From QZKY01 sp964488675 (GTDB taxonomy: Bacteria; Pseudomonadota; Gammaproteobacteria; Burkholderiales; Burkholderiaceae_D), in the NCBI GenBank assembly GCA_964488675.1, contig CAZAWA010000006.1, positions 1-42,498 on the forward strand: a stretch of 42,498 nt of DNA. Reading direction: 5' to 3'. The notes under the pieces are model-generated. The model did not search any database, was not told where the DNA came from, and saw only the letters and a list, made by a program, of their open reading frames with translations. A program made the position numbers and the translations under genes. Positions 34,650-42,498 of the stretch are shown piece by piece (position 1 is the stretch's first letter; every line of letters starts with the position of its first letter).

Positions 34650-35522
34650 ATGAATTCGCTGGATCAATTCTTCACCCGCGCCGAAGCGCTGCTTGCGCGG
34701 CTGGAAAATATCCTGCCGCCGGTTGCGCCGACTATCGACTGGGATGCTTCTGTCGCGTTTCGGTGGCGCAAGCGCAGAGGCAAAGACGGGGGTGGACACC
34801 TGCAACCGGTGGCGTACCTTTCGGCGATCTCGCTCGACGACTTGCGCAATGTGGAGCGGCAAAAGCAGCAACTCGCGCAAAATACACGGCAATTTCTTGA
34901 AGGCCGGCCGGCCAATAATGTGCTGCTGACCGGATCGCGCGGCACCGGCAAGTCGTCGCTCATCAAGGCCTGCCTGAACCGGTTTTCGTCAGAGGGCTTG
35001 CGCCTGATCGAGGTGGACAGGAGCGATCTGGCCGATCTGATGGACATTGTCGATCTGCTTGCGCCGAGGCCGCAGCGATTTCTCATCTACTGCGACGACC
35101 TGTCATTCGAGGAGGGCGACGCCGGCTACAAGGCGCTGAAAGTGGCGCTGGACGGCAGCATTGCGACGCAATCGGGCAATGTCCTGATTTACGCCACCTC
35201 CAACCGGCGGCACCTGATGCCGGAGCGATTCTCCGACAACCGTGCAGTCGTCCGAGGCGACGATGGCGAGGTGCATCCGGGCGAGGCGATCGATGAAAAG
35301 ATTTCCCTGTCGGAGCGATTCGGTATCTGGCTGTCGTTCTACCCTTTTAGCCAGGACGAATACCTCGACATTGTCGCGCACTGGCTGGCCGCTTTTGGTT
35401 GCAGGCAGGCGGAAATCGAGGCCGCCCAGCCCGAAGCCTTGCGCTGGGCTTTGCAGCGGGGCTCGCGTTCCGGCCGCGTTGCCTGGCAATTTGCGAAAGA
35501 TCATGTCGGCAAAATGAAGTAA
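34650..35522 (+). CDS. DUF815-family AAA-like ATPase
   Basis: A 290-residue cytoplasmic P-loop protein with Walker A TGSRGTGKSSL (94-104) and Walker B FLIYCDDLSF (144-153). The sequence after it, YATSNRRHLMPERFSDN, is a sensor-1-like TSNRRH block typical of DUF815. The N-terminal quarter has no clear motif. It begins on the base after the argJ stop, so is translationally linked to it. Members are widespread and often adjacent to argJ in beta-proteobacteria; the function is not established to my knowledge. Confidence 0.88.
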   Translation: MNSLDQFFTRAEALLARLENILPPVAPTIDWDASVAFRWRKRRGKDGGGHLQPVAYLSAISLDDLRNVERQKQQLAQNTRQFLEGRPANNVLLTGSRGTGKSSLIKACLNRFSSEGLRLIEVDRSDLADLMDIVDLLAPRPQRFLIYCDDLSFEEGDAGYKALKVALDGSIATQSGNVLIYATSNRRHLMPERFSDNRAVVRGDDGEVHPGEAIDEKISLSERFGIWLSFYPFSQDEYLDIVAHWLAAFGCRQAEIEAAQPEALRWALQRGSRSGRVAWQFAKDHVGKMK

Positions 35523-35540
35523 GCGCAGGGGGGTGGGCGC

Positions 35541-35591
35541 TTGCGTAAATATTGAGCAATCGCAAGCCGATCAGGGCATTCTTGCGTAAAG
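35541..35591 (+). repeat. Paired CTTGCGTAAA direct repeats upstream of the hydratase gene
   Basis: CTTGCGTAAA occurs at 35541-35550 and again at 35582-35591, 41 bases apart (about four helical turns). CGCAAG at 35562-35567 is an inverted partner of the first. They lie 50-100 bases before the ATG at 35643 and could be an operator. Confidence 0.4.
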
Positions 35592-35642
35592 TCCCCTTGT
35601 TGCCACATCAAAAGCAAGGGTATTGACGCGCAGGAGGCCGCC

Positions 35643-36476
35643 ATGTTGATGTCCACCCAGATCAATCGCTATGCGCACCAGTTGCTGGATGCGCGCAGAA
35701 AATCACGCATGATTCCGCCCTTGTCTTCAGGGCAATCCCTGACACAGGACGATGCGTACGGCATTGCGCAACGCATATTCGAGGCACGAATTGCCGAAGG
35801 GGAGCAGCCGGTCGGGCGCAAGATTGGATTCGTCAACCGTGTGGTGTGGCCGCATCAGGCACAGTCGCCGACAATTCACGCGCCCATCTGGACGCCCATT
35901 TTCGACACGACCGTGCATCACGCGGAGGGAAATGTTGCCTCGGTCAGCCTCAGGGGGATGATTCAACCGCGCATCGAGGCGGAAATCGTGTTTCGCCTGC
36001 GAAAGGCGCCGTCAACGGACGCAAGCATGCACGATCTGGCTGACTGCATCGAATGGATGGCGCATGGCATCGAGCTGACTTCCTGTCCCTTTCAGGACTG
36101 GAAGTTCGAGACGAGTGATGCGATAGCCGCGTTTGGACTGCACGGTGCGCTCATCATCGGCGAACCGAGGACAGTGTCGTCATTGAGCCGCAGCCATCTG
36201 GAATCGATGATGAAAGGCGTCAGCGTATCGCTGTCGTGCGACAGCGTGCTGGTGACGGCGGGCTTCGGCAGTGACATTCTCAACAGCCCCCTGCACGCAC
36301 TGTGGCATCTGCATCAGATGCTGCAAAACCAGTCTCGCTTTGCGCCGCTGACAGCCGGAGAAATCATTACGACCGGATCATGGACGGACGGGCGTCCTGT
36401 CGCTGCGGAACAGGTGTGGCAGACTGCCTATTCGGGCATTGCGCTGCCGGGACTGACGCTTGGGCTGAAAAAATAA
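35643..36476 (+). CDS. 2-keto-4-pentenoate hydratase / oxalocrotonate decarboxylase-family protein
   Basis: Member of the hydratase/decarboxylase branch of the fumarylacetoacetase-like superfamily, which acts on 2-hydroxy-dienoates from aromatic ring cleavage. The 277 residues contain VGRKIGFVNRVVW (the usual GxKIG start of the core), the metal-binding IEAEIVFRL and a C-terminal GEIITTGSWTDGRPV. AGGAGG lies just upstream of the ATG at 35643; ATG 35649 is an alternative. No other catabolic gene lies nearby, so the pathway cannot be inferred and a different alpha-keto acid substrate is possible. Confidence 0.82.
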   Translation: MLMSTQINRYAHQLLDARRKSRMIPPLSSGQSLTQDDAYGIAQRIFEARIAEGEQPVGRKIGFVNRVVWPHQAQSPTIHAPIWTPIFDTTVHHAEGNVASVSLRGMIQPRIEAEIVFRLRKAPSTDASMHDLADCIEWMAHGIELTSCPFQDWKFETSDAIAAFGLHGALIIGEPRTVSSLSRSHLESMMKGVSVSLSCDSVLVTAGFGSDILNSPLHALWHLHQMLQNQSRFAPLTAGEIITTGSWTDGRPVAAEQVWQTAYSGIALPGLTLGLKK

Positions 36477-36478
36477 AT

Positions 36479-36569
36479 CGGGGACAGAAATCGAAATGGT
36501 TTGGGGTCAGAGTAAATTTCGCGGTGCGAAATAAAACTGCTGACCCCAAATAATTAAACGCTGCCCCAA
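36479..36569. repeat. Nested GGGGTCAG inverted repeat (REP-like hairpin)
   Basis: TTTGGGGTCAG (36500-36510) is perfectly complementary to CTGACCCCAAA (36540-36550). An outer pair, CGGGGACAG (36479-36487) and CTGCCCCAAT (36561-36570), is imperfect. The element fills the gap between two convergent genes. It resembles the GGGGTCAGA-type ends that I associate with REP or IS200-like families. No transposase is present. Confidence 0.6.
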
Positions 36570-36574
36570 TTTAC

Positions 36575-37819
36575 TCAGGACTTCTTTGGCCTCGGGAAGT
36601 TTTCGATGCCGTTCAGGTCGAGCATCATGGCTTGCGTGCGCAGCGCGTCGATCGACATCTGGTTGCCGCGCATTTCGACCATCACGCCGTTCTTCAGGAT
36701 GATCATCAGTTCGGCATAGCTGCCGTCCTTGCGAATCTTCTGCTTCATCGTGCGGCCGCCTTCCTGCCAGGTTTTTTCCTTCGAGGAATCGGTTTCCTGT
36801 TCGCCTGACACCATGGCGCCGGTCATGCGCACAAAACTGCTCATGCCGCCGGAGTCGGTGATCGTCAGCTGAACGCGCTGATTGCCTGCTTCATAGTCCG
36901 CATTGGCCGTGGTAGTGGAAAGCCCGATGGCGGCGCCCGACTGCACCTGAAATGAAGTGCGCTTGAAGGCGCCCATCTGCGGCAGCAGGAAAAGCTTCAT
37001 CGAGTCGGTCGGAATCGGCAGCACATTCGGGTCGCCGCCCAGCATGCCGGTTGCGGCGGCTGCTGCATCGCCGCCGGCTTTCGCCATCGCTGTCGTGTCA
37101 CCACTCTTTTGTGCGGCCTCCATCCGCTTTTGCGCTTCTTCCAGCTGTTTGGTCGCGGCATCCACCTTGGCCGTGTCGATCTTCATTTCACCGCCGGGCG
37201 TTTTCAGGCTGATGACTGTGTCGCCGCCAGCGGCGCGACCCATTTTGTACGGGTTTGGCGTTACCAGCGCAGTGACGGCCGCCATGATCATGCCTATGAC
37301 GATGCCGACCAGCAGGATGACAATGGTGTAGACCACCGATTTTTCCTGCGGGTTCTTCATCAGTACTGGCAGACCGAGGTAAATCAGGTAAATCGAGTAA
37401 AGCCCGCACAGCACGCCCAGCAGCATCACCGATGGCAGCAGGCTGAAGATGCCGCCGATCATGGACGCTGTGCTGCCGTAAACGGCTAACTTGAGTGCGC
37501 TCAAAGAGTTCTTCTGTCCGCCGAAGGTCGGTGCCAGCGCATTGATGATGAGCGAGAACACAAAAATCATCACCAGGCTCATGACATACTGCACGACCAT
37601 GGACATGAGTCCGGCCACGATGGGAATCTTGATCGAGAAACCGAAGCCGCCGATGCCGATCAGCGACATGCCGATAAAGCCGCACACAGGCGGGATGGCG
37701 GCAAGAATCATCAGGTAACCGGTATACAGGCTGGCGGGCGTGGCTTCTTCGCCTTCTATCACGGGCCAGGTTTCCTTCGGTTTGAGCAGTATGTCTTTGA
37801 CGCGGTTGATCAGGCTCAT
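36575..37819 (-). CDS. YIP1-domain membrane protein with C-terminal extra-membrane domain
   Basis: The 414-residue protein begins SLINRVKDILLKPKETW, typical of YIP1/DUF1282-like bacterial proteins, and has about five transmembrane helices to residue about 195 (PVCGFIGMSL, LVMIFVFSLIINAL, LYSIYLIYLGLPVLM, IVIGMIMAAVTALV). A charged, Ala-rich helix (about 215-245, likely coiled coil) follows. The C-terminal domain (about 265-410) resembles no family I can name. It is enriched in beta-strand-like segments such as GNQRVQLTITDSGG. The SD GGAGAT precedes the ATG. The gene is convergent with the hydratase gene. Function unknown. Confidence 0.78.
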   Translation of the reverse strand: MSLINRVKDILLKPKETWPVIEGEEATPASLYTGYLMILAAIPPVCGFIGMSLIGIGGFGFSIKIPIVAGLMSMVVQYVMSLVMIFVFSLIINALAPTFGGQKNSLSALKLAVYGSTASMIGGIFSLLPSVMLLGVLCGLYSIYLIYLGLPVLMKNPQEKSVVYTIVILLVGIVIGMIMAAVTALVTPNPYKMGRAAGGDTVISLKTPGGEMKIDTAKVDAATKQLEEAQKRMEAAQKSGDTTAMAKAGGDAAAAATGMLGGDPNVLPIPTDSMKLFLLPQMGAFKRTSFQVQSGAAIGLSTTTANADYEAGNQRVQLTITDSGGMSSFVRMTGAMVSGEQETDSSKEKTWQEGGRTMKQKIRKDGSYAELMIILKNGVMVEMRGNQMSIDALRTQAMMLDLNGIENFPRPKKS

Positions 37820-38209
37820 GGCGCGATCTCCTTATGGATGGGGGTGGGCAGGAGGGGTAATGCATCCTCGGCAAGTCTAGCACCAGATTTGAACAACTTG
37901 CGGCACTGATGCGTGCAGTGTGCGCAGAATGCAACGCAGGATGGCTTGCCCGGTCGTCACGATGGCACGGGTAACCTGCTGCAACCACTATTAACGCGAC
38001 GCGTTATTATTTGACCCAAAACGGCTTCCGAAGCCAAATTTATGGCGATCAGAAAGCCATCTTGCATAAAAAATGGGCAGAAAATGCCGCTAAAATGACA
38101 ATAACATAGGGAGTATGCGCCGGAAAGTTTCCAATCAACAGAATGGGCGCGCCGGAGAAAAAATGCTGGATAGGAGTATGCGTTGTTGATGCGGCGTCGG
38201 CCGGGATGG
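37820..38209. other. Intergenic region largely occupied by the dispersed repeat
   Basis: 390 bases between the YIP1 gene start and the metallophosphoesterase stop. The right half is repeat copy C. The left part (37820-37988) should hold the YIP1 promoter on the minus strand. No supportable gene. Confidence 0.6.
37989..38190 (+). repeat. Dispersed palindrome-ended element, copy C (near full length)
   Basis: Begins with a near-perfect palindrome (37989-38009; arms TATTAACGCG and CGCGTTATTA, one-base centre) followed by ATTTGACC. GGGAGTATGCGC (38109-38120), GGCGCGCCGGAGAAAAAATG and GGAGTATGCG (38173-38182) follow. The two GGAGTATGCG units start exactly 63 bases apart, as in copy B. The distance from the palindrome to the first unit differs by only two bases between the copies. 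It ends about 20 bases before the stop codon of the metallophosphoesterase, which reads toward it. Confidence 0.8.
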
Positions 38210-39316
38210 CTATTTGTTGCTGCTTTCAATCGTGATCAGCGTAATTTCTGGCGCAGAAAAAAGGCGTATCGGCGGACCCCATGTGCCCACGCCACGGCTG
38301 ACATACAGCAGCCGCTCCTGATCCAGTCGGGTCAGGCCGGTTGGGAAGCCATTGATCCACCGCGCCGGATAGGTGAACGGGAAGATCTGCCCGCCATGCG
38401 TGTGGCCGGACAGTTGCAGATCAAAATGTACGCCACGGTCGATGATCGGCTTGTGTTTAAGCAGGATCACAAAATCATCCTTCATCGCGGCGGCAAGCGC
38501 TTTGCGCGTATCGGTTCGGGCTTCCTGTCCCGAAGACATTCTGGAGAAATCGTCGATGCCGGCCAGCACGATGCCGCCTGCTTTCGCCGACTCCTCGCGC
38601 AATACCGTAAACCCGGCATCTCGCAGGAAGCGCAGGGAATGTTCCACGCCGACTATGTATTCGTGGTTGCCCGTCACCGCGTAAGCACCTTGTGGCGGGG
38701 CGTAGGAATGAAAATGCCTGGACAGTGAATTCAGGTCGTCGCCCTGCCCATCGACGATATCGCCCGTGGCCAGCACGATGTCGGGCTTGATTTCGGTCAG
38801 CGTCGCCAGGACACGGTCGAGATATTTTGCCCCGATGATGGGGCCGAGGTGCAGATCCGACACTTGCGCGATGGTGACGCGCCCGGATTTCAGCTTCGGT
38901 GTGGTGAGGGTGATTTTTTCAACCCGTATGTCCTGTGCCTCGTAAAATCCGTAAGCCAGCAAGGTCAGCGCGGCGGTGCCGGTGATGCAAAAGGTCGTGA
39001 CGCTGCTCAATATCCATCTGAATTTCAGAAGTGTCGCCAGCCCACGGCTGAGATCGACAATTAGGCTAACGCAGACAAATAGCAGCAAGTATCCCATCCA
39101 CGAATAGCTTGTCCAGGCCGTGAAGGAGGCGGTACGATGCCAGTCTTGCCATTCAAGGAAGCGCACAAGCAGCGGGGAAAGCGTCAGAACGATACCTGCC
39201 AGCGCGAGCGAAATTCCCAGCCCTCTCGAATGCGGAAAGGCCTTCCAAGCCTTGCGGAAGGCATAAATGTGCATCAGGCTGTAGACCAATACGAACACGC
39301 TCAGAAAAATCGGCAT
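38210..39316 (-). CDS. Membrane-anchored metallophosphoesterase (YkuE/Calcineurin-like)
   Basis: The 368-residue protein has about four N-terminal transmembrane helices to residue about 125. A calcineurin-like phosphoesterase domain follows, with the two-metal motifs SDLHLGP (153-159), GDIVDGQGD (185-193), GNHEY (216-220) and a C-terminal SGHTHGGQ. The motif set and a membrane N-terminus match YkuE/LpxG-like proteins, whose substrates include nucleotide-linked lipids, but the substrate is not deducible here. The gene ends about 20 bases from the dispersed repeat. Confidence 0.88.
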   Translation of the reverse strand: MPIFLSVFVLVYSLMHIYAFRKAWKAFPHSRGLGISLALAGIVLTLSPLLVRFLEWQDWHRTASFTAWTSYSWMGYLLLFVCVSLIVDLSRGLATLLKFRWILSSVTTFCITGTAALTLLAYGFYEAQDIRVEKITLTTPKLKSGRVTIAQVSDLHLGPIIGAKYLDRVLATLTEIKPDIVLATGDIVDGQGDDLNSLSRHFHSYAPPQGAYAVTGNHEYIVGVEHSLRFLRDAGFTVLREESAKAGGIVLAGIDDFSRMSSGQEARTDTRKALAAAMKDDFVILLKHKPIIDRGVHFDLQLSGHTHGGQIFPFTYPARWINGFPTGLTRLDQERLLYVSRGVGTWGPPIRLFSAPEITLITIESSNK

Positions 39317-39386
39317 AGTTATCTACTTGGCAGCAAACGCAAAGCGTGGGGTTCCCTGCCTGCGGCAGGCTTTTGCAGTCGGGAGT

Positions 39387-40088
39387 TTAACCCTTGAAGG
39401 CAAACAGTGCTTCGCTTGCGGGCAAGGAGGCGCCAAGCTCGGGGTCGAGCGACTGGATGGTGTCTCTGGCGGCGGCAACCCCTTTATCGACGGCGGCGCG
39501 CAACCGGGTCTGGTCGAGTTCCGGGAAATGCAGATCCCTCTCGGCATGGGACAGCGGCGGCTCATCCAGTACGATACCCGCGTTCGCGCACAGGTGCAAA
39601 AAGAACGCGTTAATCGCGCAGGTCATCAGTTGTGGCTGGTGCGATGCCAGATCAGCATAGGCTTCGACCGCACGCTTGGCAAACGCTTCCCCTGCCGCTT
39701 CCGCCAGCAGCAGGAAGCGCACAGGCACGCCGGCATCGAGAAATTCCTCTGCGTTCTGGATGAACTCGACCGGGACGGCGTCGATCGTCCAGTCAAAATG
39801 GGTTATCCGGCACAGCTCCAGTGTTTCCGGTTCGCCAGACAGGGTGTAGGTGTCAAGCATCTCGATGATGATCGGCTCGTCCGGGTCATGCGTGGCAGCG
39901 GCTTCTTCTGCCAGCGAAAACCACGCATACGGGCTGAGCTGGTCGTCAGATCGGCCAACGAACTCGATCCACCGGACTATCTCGGTCTGACCTTCATCAT
40001 TGAGTTCGGCGACCGGCAGATAATCAAGGCTCTGCGTGCTGGCATGCCGCAGAATGACGGAAACATCGGCAGGAGTCAGTTCAATCAT
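39387..40088 (-). CDS. Unrecognised 233-residue protein
   Basis: I do not recognise this protein. It begins MIELTPADVSVILRHAS and is acidic overall, with no signal peptide or membrane segment. The middle is helix-rich with Ala (about 125-160), and CAINAFFLHLCANAG is a notable Cys-containing helix. It lies between valS and the metallophosphoesterase gene on the same strand, 85 bases after valS and about 70 before the next gene. Codon use looks like that of its neighbours, so it is very likely real. Confidence 0.7.
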   Translation of the reverse strand: MIELTPADVSVILRHASTQSLDYLPVAELNDEGQTEIVRWIEFVGRSDDQLSPYAWFSLAEEAAATHDPDEPIIIEMLDTYTLSGEPETLELCRITHFDWTIDAVPVEFIQNAEEFLDAGVPVRFLLLAEAAGEAFAKRAVEAYADLASHQPQLMTCAINAFFLHLCANAGIVLDEPPLSHAERDLHFPELDQTRLRAAVDKGVAAARDTIQSLDPELGASLPASEALFAFKG

Positions 40089-40173
40089 ATGTTTCCGATT
40101 ATTTGAAAAGTCGCCTTCGTAAGACTGGCGGGTTCAGCACAATATTCGCTTCGGACAAACGCTGGCCACGAGT

Positions 40174-42498
40174 TTACGCTTGCGCCAGCTTGGCGTCCTG
40201 TTCCTGCAGTTTTTCCAGTGTTGCCACATAACCCGCGACGCGCTCGCGCTCCTGCGCGACCACTTTTTCCGGTGCGCGCGACACGAAGCTTTCGTTTGCC
40301 AGCTTGGCGTTGACCTTGTCGATCTCGCCCTGTACCCGTGCCATTTCCCTGGCCAGTCGTGCGCGCTCGGCGGGTACATCGATTTCAACCTCCAGCATCA
40401 GCCTTGCCTCGCCGACGATGGATACCGGCGCTGGCGAGGAGGGCAGCTTGTCGACCACCTGCACTTCCGACAGGCGCGCCAGGGCGTCCAGTCCGGCAGC
40501 AAAGGATTGCATGCGTGCGGCATCCGGCGCTTCGATGATCAAGGGCACGCGTTGTGCGGGCGACAGCTTCATCTCGCCGCGCAGTGCGCGACAAGCGTCG
40601 GTGATGGCCTTGAACTGTGCCATCCAGGCATCCGCCTGCGGGTCGATCTTGTCAGGTTGCAGCAGCGGGTAGTCTTGCACCATGATGCTGTCGCCATCGG
40701 CTTTCGGCTTGCGGTCGGTCAGCGGCGCGACCGTCTGCCACAGCGCCTCGGTGATGAACGGGATGATCGGGTGCGCCAGCCGCAGCACCTGTTCCAGTAT
40801 GCGCAGCAGTGTGCGGCGGGTGGCGCGCTGTTGCGCTTCGGTGCCGTTCTGAATTTGCACCTTGGCGATTTCCAGGTACCAGTCGCAGTATTCGTCCCAG
40901 ACGAACTGGTAGATGCTCGACGCGATATTGTCGAAGCGGTACTCGGCAAAGCCCTTCTCGACTTCGGCTGCGACGCGGTTGAATTCGGACACGATCCAGC
41001 GATCGGCTTGCGAGAAGGCGCTACTGTCGCCGTGGCAGGAGCATTCGCCGAATCCGCAATCAAAGCCTTCGGTATTCATCAGCACGAAACGCGCGGCGTT
41101 CCACAGCTTGTTGCAGAAGTTCCGGTAGCCTTCGCAGCGGCTCAGATCGAAGTTGATATTGCGACCGAGCGACGCGTAACTCGCCATCGTGAAGCGCAAC
41201 GCGTCGGTTCCATAGGCGGTGATGCCCTTGCTGAATTCCCTGCGCGTGGCTTTGGCAATCGCATCTGCCTGTTTCGGATTCATCAGCCCGGCGGTGCGCT
41301 GGCTGACCAGCGACTCGATATCGATGCCATCGATCAGGTCAATCGGATCGAGCGTGTTGCCCTTGGATTTGGACATTTTCTGGCCGCTGGAGTCGCGCAC
41401 CAGCCCGTGCACATACACGGTGTCGAACGGCACCTTGCCGGTGAAGTGCGTGGTCATCATGACCATGCGCGCGACCCAGAAGAAGATGATGTCAAAGCCG
41501 GTCACCAGCACGGTTGAGGGCAGGAAGTGGCGCATCTCCGGCGTGTCATCCGGCCAGCCCACGGTCGAGAACGGCACCAGTGCGGACGAGAACCAGGTTT
41601 CGAGCACATCGTCATCGCGGCGGATCGTCTTGCTGCCCGCTTGGGCTTGCGCGTCAGCTTCATTGCGCGCAACGAAAATGTTGCCGTCCTCGTCGTACCA
41701 GGCCGGGATTTGATGTCCCCACCAGAGTTGGCGGCTGATGCACCAGTCCTGAATATTGTTCAGCCACTGGTTATAGGTGTTGGTCCAGTTTTCCGGCACG
41801 AACCTGACTTCACCGTTCGCCACTTTTTCCAGCGCAACTTCGGCAATCGATTTGCCGGGAAAATGCGTGCCTTCGGGCGCGGGTGCGCTCATGGCGACAA
41901 ACCACTGATCGGTTAGCATCGGCTCGATCACGACATGGGTGCGGTCACCGCGCGGCACCATCAGCTTGTGCGGTTTGACCTCGGCGAGCAATCCCTGTGC
42001 ATCGAGGTCAGCGACAATTTGCTTGCGCGCGGCGAAACGATCCATGCCCTGATAGGCAGTGGGCGCATTCTCATTGATCTTCGCATCCAGCGTGAGGATG
42101 TTAATCAGCGGAAGACTGTGGCGCTGGCCAACCGCATAGTCGTTGAAGTCGTGTGCAGGCGTGATTTTCACGCAACCGGTGCCGAAGGCCTTGTCGACAT
42201 ATTCGTCAGCGATGATCGGGATTTCGCGGTTGCACAACGGCAGGATCAGCATCTTGCCGATCAGGTGGGCATAGCGTTCGTCGGTCGGGTCAACCGCGAC
42301 GGCGGTGTCGCCTAGCATCGTTTCAGGGCGCGTGGTGGCAACTTCGATGTAACTGCGTTCTTCCCATGTTGTAGCGTTGCCAGCCTCATCGAAGGCAGTA
42401 GCAAATTTATATGTCAAGCCGTCCGCCAGCGGATAGCGGATGTGCCACATGAAGCCGTCTTCTTCTTCCTGTACTACTTCGAGATCGGATACGGCGGT
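40174..42498 (-). CDS. valS: Valyl-tRNA synthetase, 3' part (5' end outside window)
   Basis: Charges tRNA-Val. The visible 774 residues run to the stop; about the first fifth of the protein, including the HIGH motif, lies beyond the right edge. Seen are the editing-domain block ATTRPETMLGDTAVAV, the catalytic KMSKSKGNTLDP (near 41357-41383), the anticodon-binding domain and the C-terminal coiled-coil arm. That arm, about the last 70 residues, is Glu/Lys/Ala-rich and is typical of ValS. A Cys-containing insert CGFGECSCHG (near 41030-41065) sits just before FSQADRWIVSEFNRV in the anticodon domain; related inserts are known in Burkholderiales, as far as I recall. Confidence 0.96.
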   Translation of the reverse strand, partial: TAVSDLEVVQEEEDGFMWHIRYPLADGLTYKFATAFDEAGNATTWEERSYIEVATTRPETMLGDTAVAVDPTDERYAHLIGKMLILPLCNREIPIIADEYVDKAFGTGCVKITPAHDFNDYAVGQRHSLPLINILTLDAKINENAPTAYQGMDRFAARKQIVADLDAQGLLAEVKPHKLMVPRGDRTHVVIEPMLTDQWFVAMSAPAPEGTHFPGKSIAEVALEKVANGEVRFVPENWTNTYNQWLNNIQDWCISRQLWWGHQIPAWYDEDGNIFVARNEADAQAQAGSKTIRRDDDVLETWFSSALVPFSTVGWPDDTPEMRHFLPSTVLVTGFDIIFFWVARMVMMTTHFTGKVPFDTVYVHGLVRDSSGQKMSKSKGNTLDPIDLIDGIDIESLVSQRTAGLMNPKQADAIAKATRREFSKGITAYGTDALRFTMASYASLGRNINFDLSRCEGYRNFCNKLWNAARFVLMNTEGFDCGFGECSCHGDSSAFSQADRWIVSEFNRVAAEVEKGFAEYRFDNIASSIYQFVWDEYCDWYLEIAKVQIQNGTEAQQRATRRTLLRILEQVLRLAHPIIPFITEALWQTVAPLTDRKPKADGDSIMVQDYPLLQPDKIDPQADAWMAQFKAITDACRALRGEMKLSPAQRVPLIIEAPDAARMQSFAAGLDALARLSEVQVVDKLPSSPAPVSIVGEARLMLEVEIDVPAERARLAREMARVQGEIDKVNAKLANESFVSRAPEKVVAQERERVAGYVATLEKLQEQDAKLAQA

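Noticed and set aside
40180..41517. 445-residue plus-strand frame across valS
   Set aside because: Antisense shadow of valS, no family signature.

Overview
The window is a gene-dense chromosomal segment from a betaproteobacterium, most likely Burkholderiales and probably Oxalobacteraceae-like. That placement is inferred from protein character and gene order, not from a database search. The order mraZ-rsmH-ftsL-ftsI-murE-murF-mraY-murD-ftsW-murG-murC-ddlB-ftsQ-ftsA-ftsZ, a peroxiredoxin, lpxC, a convergent DUF721/DciA-like gene, an M23 peptidase, secA, argJ and a DUF815 ATPase is typical of that group. MurE carries the DNPR motif of meso-diaminopimelate-adding enzymes, and LpxC means lipopolysaccharide, so the cell is Gram-negative.

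Layout. Positions 1-9420 hold a small exported Lys/Ala/Pro-rich protein, then mnmE and a ZnT9-like cation transporter on the minus strand. A class-III aminotransferase of the ArgD/AstC type follows, then a photolyase and a small helix-turn-helix protein on the minus strand. Next come a YbhP-like EEP-family hydrolase, a ClsB-like cardiolipin synthase and the RNase P RNA gene. From 9420 to 10102 a long leader holds a dispersed repeat, a sigma70-like promoter and a 10-bp-phased array of MraZ boxes. From 10103 to 27139 the division and cell-wall (dcw) cluster runs without a break, and most junctions from rsmH to ddlB are 4-base or shorter stop/start overlaps. From 27284 to 35522 lie the peroxiredoxin, lpxC, DUF721, M23, secA, argJ and DUF815 genes. 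From 35643 onward are a FAH/hydratase-family enzyme, a YIP1-domain membrane protein with an extra C-terminal domain, a membrane-anchored metallophosphoesterase, an unrecognised 233-residue protein, and the 3' three quarters of valS, which runs off the right edge.

The genes between 10103 and 35522 cover septum assembly (FtsL, I, W, Q, A, Z), peptidoglycan precursor synthesis (MurC-G, MraY, Ddl), lipid A synthesis (LpxC), protein export (SecA) and cell-wall hydrolysis (M23).

I found no CRISPR array, prophage, toxin-antitoxin pair or intact insertion sequence. The most unusual structure is a dispersed element of about 200 bp: two near-full copies (about 9535-9736 and 37989-38190) and a third cut by the left edge (1-40). 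It has a sharp palindromic end and conserved internal blocks, including a 10-bp direct repeat spaced exactly 63 bp apart in both full copies. Other points worth checking are a Gly-to-Lys change in the FtsZ GTP-binding signature, a perfect inverted repeat inside the lpxC promoter, competing inverted repeats between ftsA and ftsZ, and a nested GGGGTCAG hairpin at 36479-36569.
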